Shown here piece after piece: positions 48,964-58,747 of a DNA stretch of 64,000 nucleotides. The stretch's first letter is position 1; every line of letters begins with the position of its first letter. A model generated the notes under the pieces. The model worked only from the letters and a program-made list of their open reading frames with translations. It was not told the DNA's origin and made no database searches. The stretch is from JANMEB01 sp041745295 (lineage in GTDB: Bacteria > Planctomycetota > Planctomycetia > Pirellulales > Pirellulaceae): contig JBGTJE010000031.1 in the NCBI GenBank assembly GCA_041745295.1, positions 31,601 to 95,600 on the forward strand, given 5' to 3'. A program made the position numbers and the translations under genes.

Positions 48964-51069
48964 ATGAGCCAAAAGCAAAACGTGAGCGTTGAACACGAGC
49001 CATATATTGCTTCGTCCGACGACAGCGTCGCAGAGTTTACGTTGCGTGCCGTGTTATTGGGCAGCGTGTTCGGCATTTTGTTTGGCGCTGCGACCGTTTA
49101 CCTCGCGCTCAAAGCGGGACTCACCGTTTCAGCCTCGATTCCGATTGCCGTATTGGCGATCTCGATGGGCCGAGCATTTCTAAAGACGAGCATCCTAGAG
49201 AACAACATTATCCAAACGATTGGCTCCGCCGGGGAAAGTGTTGCAGCCGGCGTCGTGTTTACCTTACCAGCGTTTTTGTTCTTGTCGTCCGACGTCGGCC
49301 TCAAGCATTTCAACTATCCCACGATCACCATGATCGCCATTTTCGGCGGTATCTTGGGCGTCCTCATGATGATTCCTCTTCGCCGTGCGCTGATTGTCAA
49401 GGAGCATGGAAATTTGCCGTACCCCGAAGGGACCGCGTGTGCGCAGGTCCTCGTTGCCGGCGAAAAAGGAGGTAGCTTCGCGCGAACGGCGTATTATGGA
49501 CTGGGTGTGGCGATGCTCTACGCGTTTTGTCAGCGCGTGATTCACCTCATTGCCGAGACACCCCGGTGGGGTCTGGCTGCCTCCAACAAATATCTTCCAG
49601 CCGGAACGGTTGCTGGGGAAATTACGCCTGAGTATTTGGGTGTTGGCTATATTATTGGACCCAAAATTGCCGGCGTACTGGTCGCGGGTGGTGTTTTGGC
49701 TTCGTTCGGCTTGATTCCTTTGCTCGCGACGCTGACACCCACCGAAGTGATCGTAGCGCAACTTGACAAACTTGATTTGTTGGACCCGTCAAAGGCCAAT
49801 GCTCGATTCGGCTGGGATCCCGAAGCCCGGACGATAGGAAATTCGTCCGAGGCCATTTATCGGGCGTATGTTCGACAGATCGGCGCTGGCGCTGTCGCCG
49901 CGGCCGGTTTTATTACGTTGCTCAAGACGCTGCCCACGATTTTGTCATCCTTTAGCGAAAGCCTCAAATCGATTCGAGCGGGCGCTGCCACAGCGCGTCA
50001 GAGAACGGATAACGATTTGTCCCTCTGGATCGTCGTGCTGGGGAGCCTTGCACTGGTTGGGATCATGGCCTTCCTGCCGAACATACCCGGCACTTCGATC
50101 ACACAAAAATTGGTGGTCGGTGCCTTGGTCATCATTTTTGGCTTTTTCTTTGTGACCGTATCCAGTCGCATCGTGGGAATCATTGGCTCCAGCAATAACC
50201 CGATTTCGGGCATGACGATCGCAACCATCATGGCAACCTCCCTAGTTTTTATCGGGTTCGGCTTTACGGGCCAACTCTTTGAACCGATGGCCCTCGTCGT
50301 GGGTAGCATGATTTGCATCGCGGCCGCAAACGCCGGAGCTACTAGCCAAGATCTGAAAACAGGCTACCTCGTTGGAGCCACCCCCAAATACCAACAGATC
50401 TCACTTTTTATCGGAGTGATCGTCTCCGCGCTCGTAATCGGGTTTACCGTTTGGTACTTGGATAAGCCGTCGGCGGAATTGCTGAGCCGAGGAATTGAAC
50501 ATTCGATCGGAGAGAAATACACGGCGCCGCAGGCGACGTTGATGGCCACCCTAATTAAGGGATTATTGTCGTTCAATTTAGATTGGCAGTTTGTCCTGGT
50601 TGGCATGTTCGTTGCCGTGACGATGGAACTCTGTGGGATTAAGTCGCTGTCATTTGCCGTGGGACTGTATTTGCCATTGGCAACAACCCTTCCGATTTGG
50701 ATTGGCGGCGTTATTCGCGGGCTCGGTGACAAGGTCCGCACCAGGGGCGGAGTGGCACATCAGGACTCGGAATTGGGTAAAGGAAGCCTATTTGCAACTG
50801 GATTGGTTGCTGGTGGTGCACTTGCCGGCGTCATTGTTGCGTTAGTGACAGTCGACGATCGCGTTCAGACCTGGCTGAATCAATTCAGCGTGGAACATTC
50901 GGTAAGCGGCGGCTTGGCGCGAATGCTGAATTCGATCACCGGAGCGAATCTGAGTGACGCCGCGGCGTTCCAGATATTGGGTGTCATTTGTTTTGCACTT
51001 ATGGCCGCAGTCTTATTCTATTTTTCCTGCAAGCGCGACGATGATTCCGAGGTCGCCGACGAACGATAG
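48964..51069 (+). CDS. OPT family oligopeptide transporter
   Basis: 701 residues with about 15 hydrophobic helices. Family features: FGAATVYLALKAGLTVSASI near the start, the ENNIIQTIGSAGESVAAG motif, and GGSNNPISG-like GSSNNPISGMTIATI in the middle. A good ribosome site (AAGGTGAG) lies upstream. It moves oligopeptides or metal-chelate peptides by ion-coupled transport. It follows the PVC-type gene by 68 bp in the same direction. Substrate class inferred from family. Confidence 0.93.
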   Translation: MSQKQNVSVEHEPYIASSDDSVAEFTLRAVLLGSVFGILFGAATVYLALKAGLTVSASIPIAVLAISMGRAFLKTSILENNIIQTIGSAGESVAAGVVFTLPAFLFLSSDVGLKHFNYPTITMIAIFGGILGVLMMIPLRRALIVKEHGNLPYPEGTACAQVLVAGEKGGSFARTAYYGLGVAMLYAFCQRVIHLIAETPRWGLAASNKYLPAGTVAGEITPEYLGVGYIIGPKIAGVLVAGGVLASFGLIPLLATLTPTEVIVAQLDKLDLLDPSKANARFGWDPEARTIGNSSEAIYRAYVRQIGAGAVAAAGFITLLKTLPTILSSFSESLKSIRAGAATARQRTDNDLSLWIVVLGSLALVGIMAFLPNIPGTSITQKLVVGALVIIFGFFFVTVSSRIVGIIGSSNNPISGMTIATIMATSLVFIGFGFTGQLFEPMALVVGSMICIAAANAGATSQDLKTGYLVGATPKYQQISLFIGVIVSALVIGFTVWYLDKPSAELLSRGIEHSIGEKYTAPQATLMATLIKGLLSFNLDWQFVLVGMFVAVTMELCGIKSLSFAVGLYLPLATTLPIWIGGVIRGLGDKVRTRGGVAHQDSELGKGSLFATGLVAGGALAGVIVALVTVDDRVQTWLNQFSVEHSVSGGLARMLNSITGANLSDAAAFQILGVICFALMAAVLFYFSCKRDDDSEVADER

Positions 51070-51095
51070 GACGTGAAAATCTGTAGGACGGCCTC

Positions 51096-53309
51096 CTACG
51101 CGACGATGTCGATCGATGATCGGCCGCCCGATAAGGAACTTGATTCCAAGACGCTGCCGATTTTGCCGGCTTGCAAGAAGCCGGCGCGGTTGAGTTCGGC
51201 GAGGATGTCGTCAACGTCTCTTGGACTCACCCCTATCAGCATTCCCCCGCACGTTTGCGGATCGAAGAGGAGACGAAAGCAAGATCGATCCCAGGTCGCA
51301 GCGGAGATCGAAATCCGCGGTTCGCTCGCTCGATTGTCGGGCGACAAAGTCGATTCCATTCCGGCCTCGGACAGCTCCAGGCTTCCCGGCAGCAATGGAA
51401 TTGCGCTCAAGTCAATCGTCGCCCGCACTTGGCTCGCGTCGAGCATCTCCAACAAATGGCCAACCAATCCAAATCCGGTGACATCGGTCATCGCTTGAAT
51501 GGCGTATCGTTTCGCAAGCTCCAAACAGATCTCGTTCCCCTGCTGCATATGTTGGCATAGTTCGACAAACCATGGCCCACGGCAGCGGTTGCGCATGTGG
51601 GCCGCCAGCAAAACTCCGGTGCCCAACGGCTTGGTGAGGATGAGATGATCGCCGGGCCGCAGCCCCGATTTGAGGAGCGGCTTGGAGATTTGCCGAGCAA
51701 GGACTGTAAATCCCATCAGGGTCGAAGGACCTTCGATCGTGTGTCCGCCGACAATCGCGGCACCCAATCGCTTAAACTCGTCGTGCGCCCCCGCAAGCAA
51801 CTCGCGCAACACTCGCTGTTGACCGCGTGGATGGCCATAGGGGACTTGCACCATTGCCAACGCAGATGTCGGTGAAGCGCCCATGGCAAAACAATCGCTC
51901 GCCGCATGCACGGCTGCGATCTTACCCATCAAGTAGGGATCGTCGAATGGTGCCGCAAAAAAATCGACCGTGGCCGTAATCTGTTTTTCAGGGCAACTGA
52001 CGATGGCGGCGTCGTCGGAATCGCCAAGCCCAATCACAACGTGTGGCGACGAACTTGGCTCGAGTTCCGCCAGGGCGGAACGCAAACTGCCGGCGGAAAC
52101 CTTTCCGCCACAGCCCAAACAACGCATCGACTCGCTCGCGCTGTTTGGCTGAAAAAGGGGCGCCATCGGCCGATAGTCCTGGTATTTCCGCATGAATTTG
52201 ACGTCGATCCCGTCCTTAATGCGCCACATGAGTCGGCTATGACTGGCGAGGTGCCAATATTCTCCAACCGCTTTGCCGTCGCCGGTATTGATCAATTTGA
52301 GAAAGTTCTTTTGCGGCACGTACGACTCCAACGGCTGGAGCGTCAACTGGCGCTGCAAGTTCCGCCAGAGAATCGGACCTTGGCGAACCGCATATACGCC
52401 CGCCTTCGCGCTAGGATGATCGATGATGGTCCCAGTGTCGCCGACCGCAAAAATGGAATCATCGGAGATCGTCTGCAGAGTGGGACGAGTCGCCAAGAAT
52501 CCGCGCTCGTCCTTTTGCACGTTGATTCGCGTGAGCAATTCCGGAGCGATCGCGCCGGTCGCCCACAGGACCAAATCGGCAGGCAGCTCGACGCCATTCG
52601 CCATTTTGACAAAGTTACTTCCGACGTGCTGAACATTTTGCCTTTCCACGAGCGTCACACGGCGATCGCTTAATGCAGCCCGGAGTCGTTTGCGGGTGGC
52701 CCGCGACGTTCCTCCGCCCAATTCGCCCCCTGTCACCATCGTCACTTGCGAATCGGCCCCCGGAAATAGCTTTTGCAATCGAGTCAAAAGGCAAAAGCTG
52801 ATTTCGATACCTCCGACCCCTCCGCCGACCACGACCGCGTTGATTCTGCGCGAAGACTTAGCTTGAATAACCTGTAGTCGACCCTGCAGTCGCGGCAAAA
52901 ACGTTTGCATCGGTTTGATCAACTCGAAAGGCGCGTCGGGCTCAAATACAACATTGGCTGTCGACGGCCGCGAGCCGATTCCAAGCGATAACAAGTCATA
53001 GCCTACCGGGCAGCGACCCTCGAACACGATCCGCTTGCGCTCCCGATCGACCGATTGAATTTGGTCGACAATCAATCGGCAGCTCGCCGAACGACACAAT
53101 CGCACGAGGTCGATTTCCATTTGCTCGGGCGGGTACTGCCCAGCAAGCACTCCCGGCAACATGCCCGAGTAGGTCGCTACCGGTCGATCCGAAATGCAGA
53201 CTAGCTCGGCGTCCGGAAGCGGATGCATTTTCCACATCCGGACGATGTGGGCATGAGTGTGACCCACTCCGAGCAGCACAATCACCGATTTTTTCAAGCT
53301 TGTCTGCAT
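51096..53309 (-). CDS. selD: Selenide water dikinase fused to a pyridine-nucleotide oxidoreductase
   Basis: About 737 residues from ATG 53309 (MQTSLKKSVIVLLGVGHTHA); a TTG at 53318 is possible. Residues 10-390 are an FAD/NAD(P)H oxidoreductase of the NADH-dehydrogenase-like/disulfide-reductase group (VVVGGGVGGIEISF, AVGDTGTI). Residues from about 395 are SelD: MRCLGCGGKVS with the catalytic Cys region, GLGDSDDAAIV, HAASDCFAMG and FDPQTCGGMLIG. SelD makes selenophosphate from selenide and ATP. In the Cys-x-Cys-Lys motif of E. coli SelD the second Cys is Gly here. It implies that selenium is used somewhere in this genome. Confidence 0.93.
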   Translation of the reverse strand: MQTSLKKSVIVLLGVGHTHAHIVRMWKMHPLPDAELVCISDRPVATYSGMLPGVLAGQYPPEQMEIDLVRLCRSASCRLIVDQIQSVDRERKRIVFEGRCPVGYDLLSLGIGSRPSTANVVFEPDAPFELIKPMQTFLPRLQGRLQVIQAKSSRRINAVVVGGGVGGIEISFCLLTRLQKLFPGADSQVTMVTGGELGGGTSRATRKRLRAALSDRRVTLVERQNVQHVGSNFVKMANGVELPADLVLWATGAIAPELLTRINVQKDERGFLATRPTLQTISDDSIFAVGDTGTIIDHPSAKAGVYAVRQGPILWRNLQRQLTLQPLESYVPQKNFLKLINTGDGKAVGEYWHLASHSRLMWRIKDGIDVKFMRKYQDYRPMAPLFQPNSASESMRCLGCGGKVSAGSLRSALAELEPSSSPHVVIGLGDSDDAAIVSCPEKQITATVDFFAAPFDDPYLMGKIAAVHAASDCFAMGASPTSALAMVQVPYGHPRGQQRVLRELLAGAHDEFKRLGAAIVGGHTIEGPSTLMGFTVLARQISKPLLKSGLRPGDHLILTKPLGTGVLLAAHMRNRCRGPWFVELCQHMQQGNEICLELAKRYAIQAMTDVTGFGLVGHLLEMLDASQVRATIDLSAIPLLPGSLELSEAGMESTLSPDNRASEPRISISAATWDRSCFRLLFDPQTCGGMLIGVSPRDVDDILAELNRAGFLQAGKIGSVLESSSLSGGRSSIDIVA

Positions 53310-53446
53310 GCGATTCAACTTCCGCGTGAGCAGTGTCTGAAATGTGATAGTGCCTAAGTTATCATGGCCGATGACACGCGATACAGCAATCGACAGTTAA
53401 ACTAGAGCACGAGGGCCCGCAACAGCACGGTGTGGATTAAATTCTT

Positions 53447-53543
53447 GTCATTCCCGCGAAGGCGGGAATCCAGATTTGATTGTCAATGGAAATGTAGTTC
53501 CTCCGTCCATGGAAATGGATTCCGGGACTCAGCCCGGAATGAC
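53447..53543. repeat. REP-like pair, ATTCCGGG and related families
   Basis: Two palindromes: GTCATTCCCGCGAAGGCGGG with GAATCC (53447-53470) and GATTCCGGGACTCAGCCCGG with AATGAC (53518-53543). Between them CCGTCCATGGAAATGG repeats, inverted, the block seen next to the 43096 copy. The region lies between selD and the next plus-strand gene. Confidence 0.87.
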
Positions 53544-53607
53544 ATGGAGCAGTAGTTTATTGTAAAAACCGGCGGCTAGGCCGACCGGCGGATATGTTGA
53601 GGTCCGA

Positions 53608-55398
53608 TTGATTAAATCCAGTGCCAAACGCGATCAGCGACGGATGCGCGCGCGGCTGATTGACTGGCTTTTCATTTTCGCGATCTTCGCGATCTATGCC
53701 GCGTCGCCGCCACCGGATGTCAACGAAGCTCACTACCTCACTAAAGCTCGCCATTTCTGGGATCCGGATTGGTTGCGGGGCGATTTGTTTCTTGAATCCG
53801 GATTCGCCCATTGGTTGTTTTATGTGACGTTCGGTTGGTTGACGGTTGTCTTCGACTTGCCGACAGCGGCGTGGATTGGGCGGATTGTGGGATGGGCCAT
53901 GTTGGCTTGGGGCTGGGAGAGCTTAGCCAGCGCGGCGGGCCTGGGGCGCTTTGGCAAGATTTTCGCGAGCTTCTTGCTTTTGGCGCTAATTCCAAGCGCA
54001 AATTTGTCGGGGGAGTGGTTAGTCGGCGGGATTGAAGCCAAGGTCCCGGCCTACGCGCTGGTATTTTTCGCCTTGGGCAATGTCGTTCGCGGGCAGTGGG
54101 TTTGGGTTTGGCCCGTCTTGGGACTGGCGACCGGCTTTCATCCACTTGTTGGCGGCTGGAGTTTTTTGGCGTGTCTATTGGTTCGCGTCACTACCGGGCG
54201 CGGTTTTCGCGCGATTGGAGCGGAGTTCGGTTCGTTGGCCATTAGCGTTCTTATCGCGGTCTTGCTGGGCGCCTTGCCGATGATGAGTGAGGCGTCGTTT
54301 GGCGTTTGGCCTGGCAAGTTCGAGGCATTGACGGGGGTTTGGACACCCAGCGGAACGTCGATATCCACCGAAGATTTTGAAGCTGCGTTTCTCTCTATTT
54401 CTAGGATTCAAGCGGCGGAAATATACGTCCGCGAACGAGTAAACCACCATCTTTACTTTTGGGATTTCGCCCGCCGCGGAATCGTCAGCTTCGGATTACT
54501 TGTATTGCTATGGAGGGAGTTTGGTCGTGCGGGTCCGTGGGCAAAACTGTCGCCCATAAATGTGTTTGCCGGGGCCTCGTTAATTTTAGTTGGCGGCGGA
54601 ATAGCGCTAAGCACATTGTCCAACTTGGCTTGGAGCCGCGATTGGGCCAATTTTTTCCTCCGGTTTTATTGGTTTCGTTTGGCCGATGTCGTCGTTCCGT
54701 GTGCAGTTGCTCTGGGAGTGGCCCTGAAGTTGACGGCAAATAGGGAGGCGGGCTCCTCAAACATTTTTCGAATTCGCGTTATTCGAAGAGCCGCAATTGC
54801 ATTGGCGCTATTCGCCTCGACAGGAATATGCGCATCGTTTGTCGTCGATCGGTGGGCGGATGGCCGGCCGGGAGCCGATCAGCAATCGTTGCCGACGTAC
54901 GCCAAATCTAGCGTGCGCACGTGGGAGACGTATCGAAATTGGGTTCGCGTATGTCAGTGGATCAAAGACAACACGCCGCGCGAGGCGGAATTCCTGACTC
55001 CACGACAGCAACAAACGTTCAAGTGGTACGCGGCGCGAATTGAATACGTGAATTGGAAAGATATTCCGCAAGACCCTTTGGGAATTGTTGAATGGCGCAC
55101 CCGAATGGATGAAGCATTCGGACTGTCGTGGAACGAATTTCAATTGCCGTATATAGCGAGAGAGAGTTGGAGGTTATGGTTCTCGAATGCCAAAACACGG
55201 CCTCGCTACGTTGTTATGGAGCAAGAGGCCTGGCGACAACTTGAGACAACGGGCGACACATCTCCGCTTGAATTAGTTTACCCATCCGATCCTGCGCGAC
55301 GCACGACGTACGTTGTATTGAGGGTTAAGCCTGACGCGTACGCGAAGATTCCCTCCCCTCGGCGGGAAGGGTTAGGGAGGGGGGCGTCGTTTCAATAA
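53608..55398 (+). CDS. Polytopic membrane protein of unknown function
   Basis: 596 residues from a TTG preceded by TTGAGG; ATG 53644 is an alternative. About nine transmembrane helices (FGWLTVVFDLPTAAWIGRIV; IFASFLLLALIPSANL; VLLGALPMMSE and others). The first lumenal loop carries DVNEAHYLTKARHFWDPDW, an acidic motif in the position where GT-C glycosyltransferases have theirs. The C-terminal ~150 residues are soluble (WIKDNTPREAEFLTPRQQQT). It resembles a planctomycete family assigned to a DUF. A glycosyltransferase role is a suggestion only. Single gene. Confidence 0.75.
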   Translation: MIKSSAKRDQRRMRARLIDWLFIFAIFAIYAASPPPDVNEAHYLTKARHFWDPDWLRGDLFLESGFAHWLFYVTFGWLTVVFDLPTAAWIGRIVGWAMLAWGWESLASAAGLGRFGKIFASFLLLALIPSANLSGEWLVGGIEAKVPAYALVFFALGNVVRGQWVWVWPVLGLATGFHPLVGGWSFLACLLVRVTTGRGFRAIGAEFGSLAISVLIAVLLGALPMMSEASFGVWPGKFEALTGVWTPSGTSISTEDFEAAFLSISRIQAAEIYVRERVNHHLYFWDFARRGIVSFGLLVLLWREFGRAGPWAKLSPINVFAGASLILVGGGIALSTLSNLAWSRDWANFFLRFYWFRLADVVVPCAVALGVALKLTANREAGSSNIFRIRVIRRAAIALALFASTGICASFVVDRWADGRPGADQQSLPTYAKSSVRTWETYRNWVRVCQWIKDNTPREAEFLTPRQQQTFKWYAARIEYVNWKDIPQDPLGIVEWRTRMDEAFGLSWNEFQLPYIARESWRLWFSNAKTRPRYVVMEQEAWRQLETTGDTSPLELVYPSDPARRTTYVVLRVKPDAYAKIPSPRREGLGRGASFQ

Positions 55399-55445
55399 TC
55401 GTTCCGCCAGAGGAATTCGAGGCGGAGCCTCGTAGACTGTGCGTT

Positions 55446-55470
55446 CCCAGGCTGGAGCCTGGGAACGAGA
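55446..55470. repeat. Palindrome, GTTCCCAGGC family
   Basis: CGTTCCCAGGCT and AGCCTGGGAACG form a hairpin with a short loop in the convergent gap before frr. Related to 32721-32744. Confidence 0.85.
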
Positions 55471-55485
55471 TCAATGACAAGCCGC

Positions 55486-56046
55486 CTAATTCTCCATGAC
55501 CTCGCTCTCGCGTTTGGCGGCGAGGGCATTGGCTTGGTCTTCGTACTTCTTGGTCATGTCCTGTATTTCGTCTTTAACCTGCTTGCAGTCGTCTTCGCTG
55601 AGGATTTTGTCCTTTTCCTCTTGATCGGCGGCCTTGTTGGCATCGCGACGAATGCTGCGAATGGCGACTTTCGTCTCCTCCGAAAGCTCTTTGATGCGGG
55701 AGACCATTTTTTTGCGGATGTCGGTCGAAAGCGGTGGAATATTGATTCGAATAACGCGGCCGTCACTTTGAGGATTGAAGCCGAGATCGCTGGCCACGAT
55801 CGCCTTTTCGATATCCTTGATCGTACTCGTGTCGTACGGCCGGATCAGGATCTGAGTTGGTTCCGGCGCGCCCACAGAGGCAACTTGTTTGATCGGCGTC
55901 GGAGAACCGTAGACATCAACGCGGAGCGAGTCGACCAAGCCGGGATTGGCTCGGCCGGTGCGAATACCGCTTAGGTTTTTTTTGAGCACTTCGATGGCTT
56001 TGTCCATCCGCTCGGTGGCATCAAACAGGATGTCTTCTTGGCTCAT
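55486..56046 (-). CDS. frr: Ribosome recycling factor
   Basis: 186 residues, normal length. Separates ribosomal subunits after termination together with EF-G. Family blocks: MDKAIEVLKKNLSGIRTGRA, KQVASVGAPEPTQILIRPYD and RKKMVSRIKELSEETKVAIR. Last gene of the rpsB-tsf-pyrH-frr order; pyrH ends 77 bp upstream. Confidence 0.97.
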   Translation of the reverse strand: MSQEDILFDATERMDKAIEVLKKNLSGIRTGRANPGLVDSLRVDVYGSPTPIKQVASVGAPEPTQILIRPYDTSTIKDIEKAIVASDLGFNPQSDGRVIRINIPPLSTDIRKKMVSRIKELSEETKVAIRSIRRDANKAADQEEKDKILSEDDCKQVKDEIQDMTKKYEDQANALAAKRESEVMEN

Positions 56047-56123
56047 GATGGATCCTCTGTCCGCTGGGTGGACCTTTCTCTATTCACGGTGTTGCAAATT
56101 CTGTTATCCATACATCGTAATAC

Positions 56124-56867
56124 CTACGGTATCTTACGGCGAATGATCGTGCCAATGCTCTCACCGCCGACAGCGCGTTCGATGTTTCCGTTTTTCTTGT
56201 AGTTAAACACCATGATCGGCATGTCGTGTTCTTTGCAGTGGGTAATGGCGGTGGAGTCCATGACGCGCAGATTTTTTTCGATGACGGTATTGTAGTCAAG
56301 CTCGGTGAACATCACCGCGTGCGGATTTTTTTCGGGGTCCTCGCTGTAAACGCCGTCGACGCGTGTCGCCTTCATGAGAATGTCGGCTTCCAATTCTAAA
56401 GCCCGCAGCGCGGCCGCCGTGTCGGTGGTCACAAACGGGCCGCCCGTGCCGGCGGCCAAGATGATGATTCGGCCCTCGTCCAGATGGTGATCGGCGCGGC
56501 GCCTAATGTAGGGCTCGCAGACGACGTCCATCCGGATCGCGCTCATCAAGCGCGTGACGCAGCCAACCGATTCCAAGGCGTCCTGGAGGGCCAGCCCGTT
56601 GATCACGGTGGCGATCATTCCCATGTAGTGCGCAGTTCCTTGTTGCACACCGGTATTCTTGCTCGTGAATTGACCGCCGCGCAGGATATTGCCGCCTCCG
56701 ATGACGATCGCAATTTGGCAGCCGCGATTTTTGGCGAGCTGAATTTGACGCGAAATCTCCAGGACTTCGTCCATGACGATCCCACGCTCCCCAGCCCGAC
56801 TGAAGCTTTCCCCGGAAAGCTTTAGGACCACGCGTTTATATTTGGTGCGATTGGAGGATTGACTCAT
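56124..56867 (-). CDS. pyrH: UMP kinase
   Basis: 247 residues. Hexameric bacterial UMP kinase of the amino acid kinase fold that makes UDP from UMP. Motifs: RVVLKLSGESFSR near the N-terminus, IVIGGGNILRGGQ and LAAGTGGPFVTTDTAAALRA. Normal length. Two hairpins lie between it and tsf upstream, so expression may be partly separate. Confidence 0.96.
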   Translation of the reverse strand: MSQSSNRTKYKRVVLKLSGESFSRAGERGIVMDEVLEISRQIQLAKNRGCQIAIVIGGGNILRGGQFTSKNTGVQQGTAHYMGMIATVINGLALQDALESVGCVTRLMSAIRMDVVCEPYIRRRADHHLDEGRIIILAAGTGGPFVTTDTAAALRALELEADILMKATRVDGVYSEDPEKNPHAVMFTELDYNTVIEKNLRVMDSTAITHCKEHDMPIMVFNYKKNGNIERAVGGESIGTIIRRKIP

Positions 56868-56894
56868 GCTTGTATCCCAGCTTCCGGTTCCTTG

Positions 56895-56951
56895 GCCCCA
56901 CTTCGGGGCCTTGCCTAAAAAGTGACTTCAAAGCACTGGCAAAGCCAGTGC
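56895..56951. repeat. Two hairpins between tsf and pyrH
   Basis: GGCCCCACTTCGGGGCC (56895-56911) and GCACTGGC/GCCAGTGC (56933-56951, loop AAA). On the minus strand the second is followed 9-13 nt later by a short T run (CACTTTTTAGG). They may attenuate transcription within the operon. The second is a member of the CTGGCAGAGCC-type family. Confidence 0.8.
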
Positions 56952-57016
56952 AGTTTTTGGGCAAAGCACCGCGATGGAGAGAGGGTCAGAATGAGGGGTT
57001 CTTATTTGGACAGTGA

Positions 57017-57859
57017 TTAGTTGTCGGTCGACTCGCCGAGTTCCCAATGGACGAATTCTCGAATGACCATTTGGTTTTGCGCGGCGAACGCACCCACGCT
57101 TTGCTTGTCGTCTTTGACGAACGGTTGTTCGAGCAGGACTCTTTCCGCAAAAAAGTTTTTTAGCCGCCCTTCGACCATTTTGTCGACTATGTTAGCCGGT
57201 TTTCCCTCGCCCAGCGCGGCCGCGCGTAGAATCTCGCGCTCTTTGTCGATCGCTTCGGCCGGGATTTGATCTTTATTCAAAGCGGCCGGGCGCATCGCGG
57301 CAATGTGCATGCAGATGTCTTTAGCTAATGCGTCGTTGCCACCTTCTACCGCCATCAAAACGCCAGCGACAGTTCCGGAGTTATGCGAGTAGCCGCCGGT
57401 CGCACCCTTCAAGCGTTTCATGCGTCCCAGGTTGAAGACTTCGCGAATTCGATTGAACATTTCGTCTTTTTGCTCGCGCAACGTCATGCCTTTTTTGCTG
57501 GGCGACTGCTGGTCGAGGAGCTCTTCAGGTGTACTGGCTCCGGGGCCGGTGGCCAATTGTTGGGCCAAGTCGTTGGCGAGCTGGATAAACTCTGTGCTTC
57601 CGGCGACTGGGGCGCTTTCGCACTTCAATTCGACGATGGCTCCGGACTTTTTGTCGCTGCCGCAATAAAGCCCGAATCGTCCGAACGCGGTTTCGCGATG
57701 GGATCGGCCACTCAAAAGGGCTGCGCCCCGCTTCCGCAGCAGCTCGATCGCCTTGGTTTCATCGCCCCCCGATTCGGACAGCGCGGATTTGCAGTCCATC
57801 ATCGGCAGGCCGGTCTTTTCGCGCAGTTTTTTGACCGCCACAGCGGATATCTCTGACAT
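57017..57859 (-). CDS. tsf: Elongation factor Ts
   Basis: 280 residues. Nucleotide exchange factor for EF-Tu. The N-terminal UBA-like start VKKLREKTGLPMMDCKSALS is canonical, followed by GGDETKAIELLRKRG. The core (FIQLANDLAQQLATG, VLLEQPFVKDDKQSVGAF) completes the family. Ribosome site GGGGAG upstream. Second gene of the translation operon, 157 bp after rpsB. Confidence 0.96.
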   Translation of the reverse strand: MSEISAVAVKKLREKTGLPMMDCKSALSESGGDETKAIELLRKRGAALLSGRSHRETAFGRFGLYCGSDKKSGAIVELKCESAPVAGSTEFIQLANDLAQQLATGPGASTPEELLDQQSPSKKGMTLREQKDEMFNRIREVFNLGRMKRLKGATGGYSHNSGTVAGVLMAVEGGNDALAKDICMHIAAMRPAALNKDQIPAEAIDKEREILRAAALGEGKPANIVDKMVEGRLKNFFAERVLLEQPFVKDDKQSVGAFAAQNQMVIREFVHWELGESTDN

Positions 57860-58015
57860 GACTTCTCCCCGGAATAATTTGCTTGAGTATGGGACGACAC
57901 GACATTCGTTGCGCGGAATTGCGGCAATCGAAATGTCGAAAATGTTTGCTGGTTGGGTTCACCAAGTCCGTGGCTGTGCACTGAAACGGATTCGACGAAC
58001 CGTAATGGATTGAGT

Positions 58016-58747
58016 TTAGCCGGCGGCAGCCGCCGCGACTTCCGCCGGTTCCTTGTCGGCATCGGTCGCTTTATTTCCGCTCAGAACGGCATCCGCCACG
58101 TGAGCCAAAATGATCTCGATCGAACGAATGCCGTCGTCGTTTCCAGGAATCGGCAAATCGATCATGTCGGGGTCGCAATCGGTGTCGATCAGGGCGACCG
58201 TCCGCAGGCCCAACGAGCGGGCTTCTCGGACCGCGTTTTTTTCCTTGTTGGGGTCGACGATGACCAAGCACTCGGGCAGGCGGTTCATCGTGCGAAGCCC
58301 GTTGAGGTTGCGGAAGATTTTGCGAAACTCGCGGCCCAACGCCGACTGCATTTTCTTGGAGTAGGTCTGCAATTCCTCGCCACTTCGAATTTTTTCCAAT
58401 TCCTCGAGCCGACTCATCCGGCTGCGAATCGTGCGGAAGTATGTCAAGGCTCCTCCCAGCCATCGTTCGCTGACGAAGGGCATCCCGCAACGCGATGCTT
58501 CGCGCTCGATCGCCGACGTCGCTTGCCGCTTGGTGCCGACGAACAGGATCAAGCTGCCTTTGGCGGCAATTCCCGAGACGTACTTTTTGGCACGCAGTAA
58601 ACCGCGAACCGTCTCGCGGATATCAATGACGTGAATTTGATTCTTGCGACCGTAAATATACGGCGACATCTTTGGATTCCAACGACTGGCCCGATGCCCG
58701 AAATGGACCCCGGCGTCGACCAATTGTTGGACGAGCTCACTAGCCAT
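58016..58747 (-). CDS. rpsB: Ribosomal protein S2
   Basis: About 243 residues from ATG 58747 (MASELVQQLVDAGVHFGHRA) with GGGAG seven bases upstream; an in-frame TTG lies two codons earlier. Family blocks: VHFGHRASRWNPKMSPYIYG, ILFVGTKRQATSAIEREASR and WLGGALTYFRTIRSRMSRL. The C-terminus is an Ala-rich tail. Binds the 30S subunit near the head. First gene of the rpsB-tsf-pyrH-frr unit. Confidence 0.96.
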   Translation of the reverse strand: MASELVQQLVDAGVHFGHRASRWNPKMSPYIYGRKNQIHVIDIRETVRGLLRAKKYVSGIAAKGSLILFVGTKRQATSAIEREASRCGMPFVSERWLGGALTYFRTIRSRMSRLEELEKIRSGEELQTYSKKMQSALGREFRKIFRNLNGLRTMNRLPECLVIVDPNKEKNAVREARSLGLRTVALIDTDCDPDMIDLPIPGNDDGIRSIEIILAHVADAVLSGNKATDADKEPAEVAAAAAG

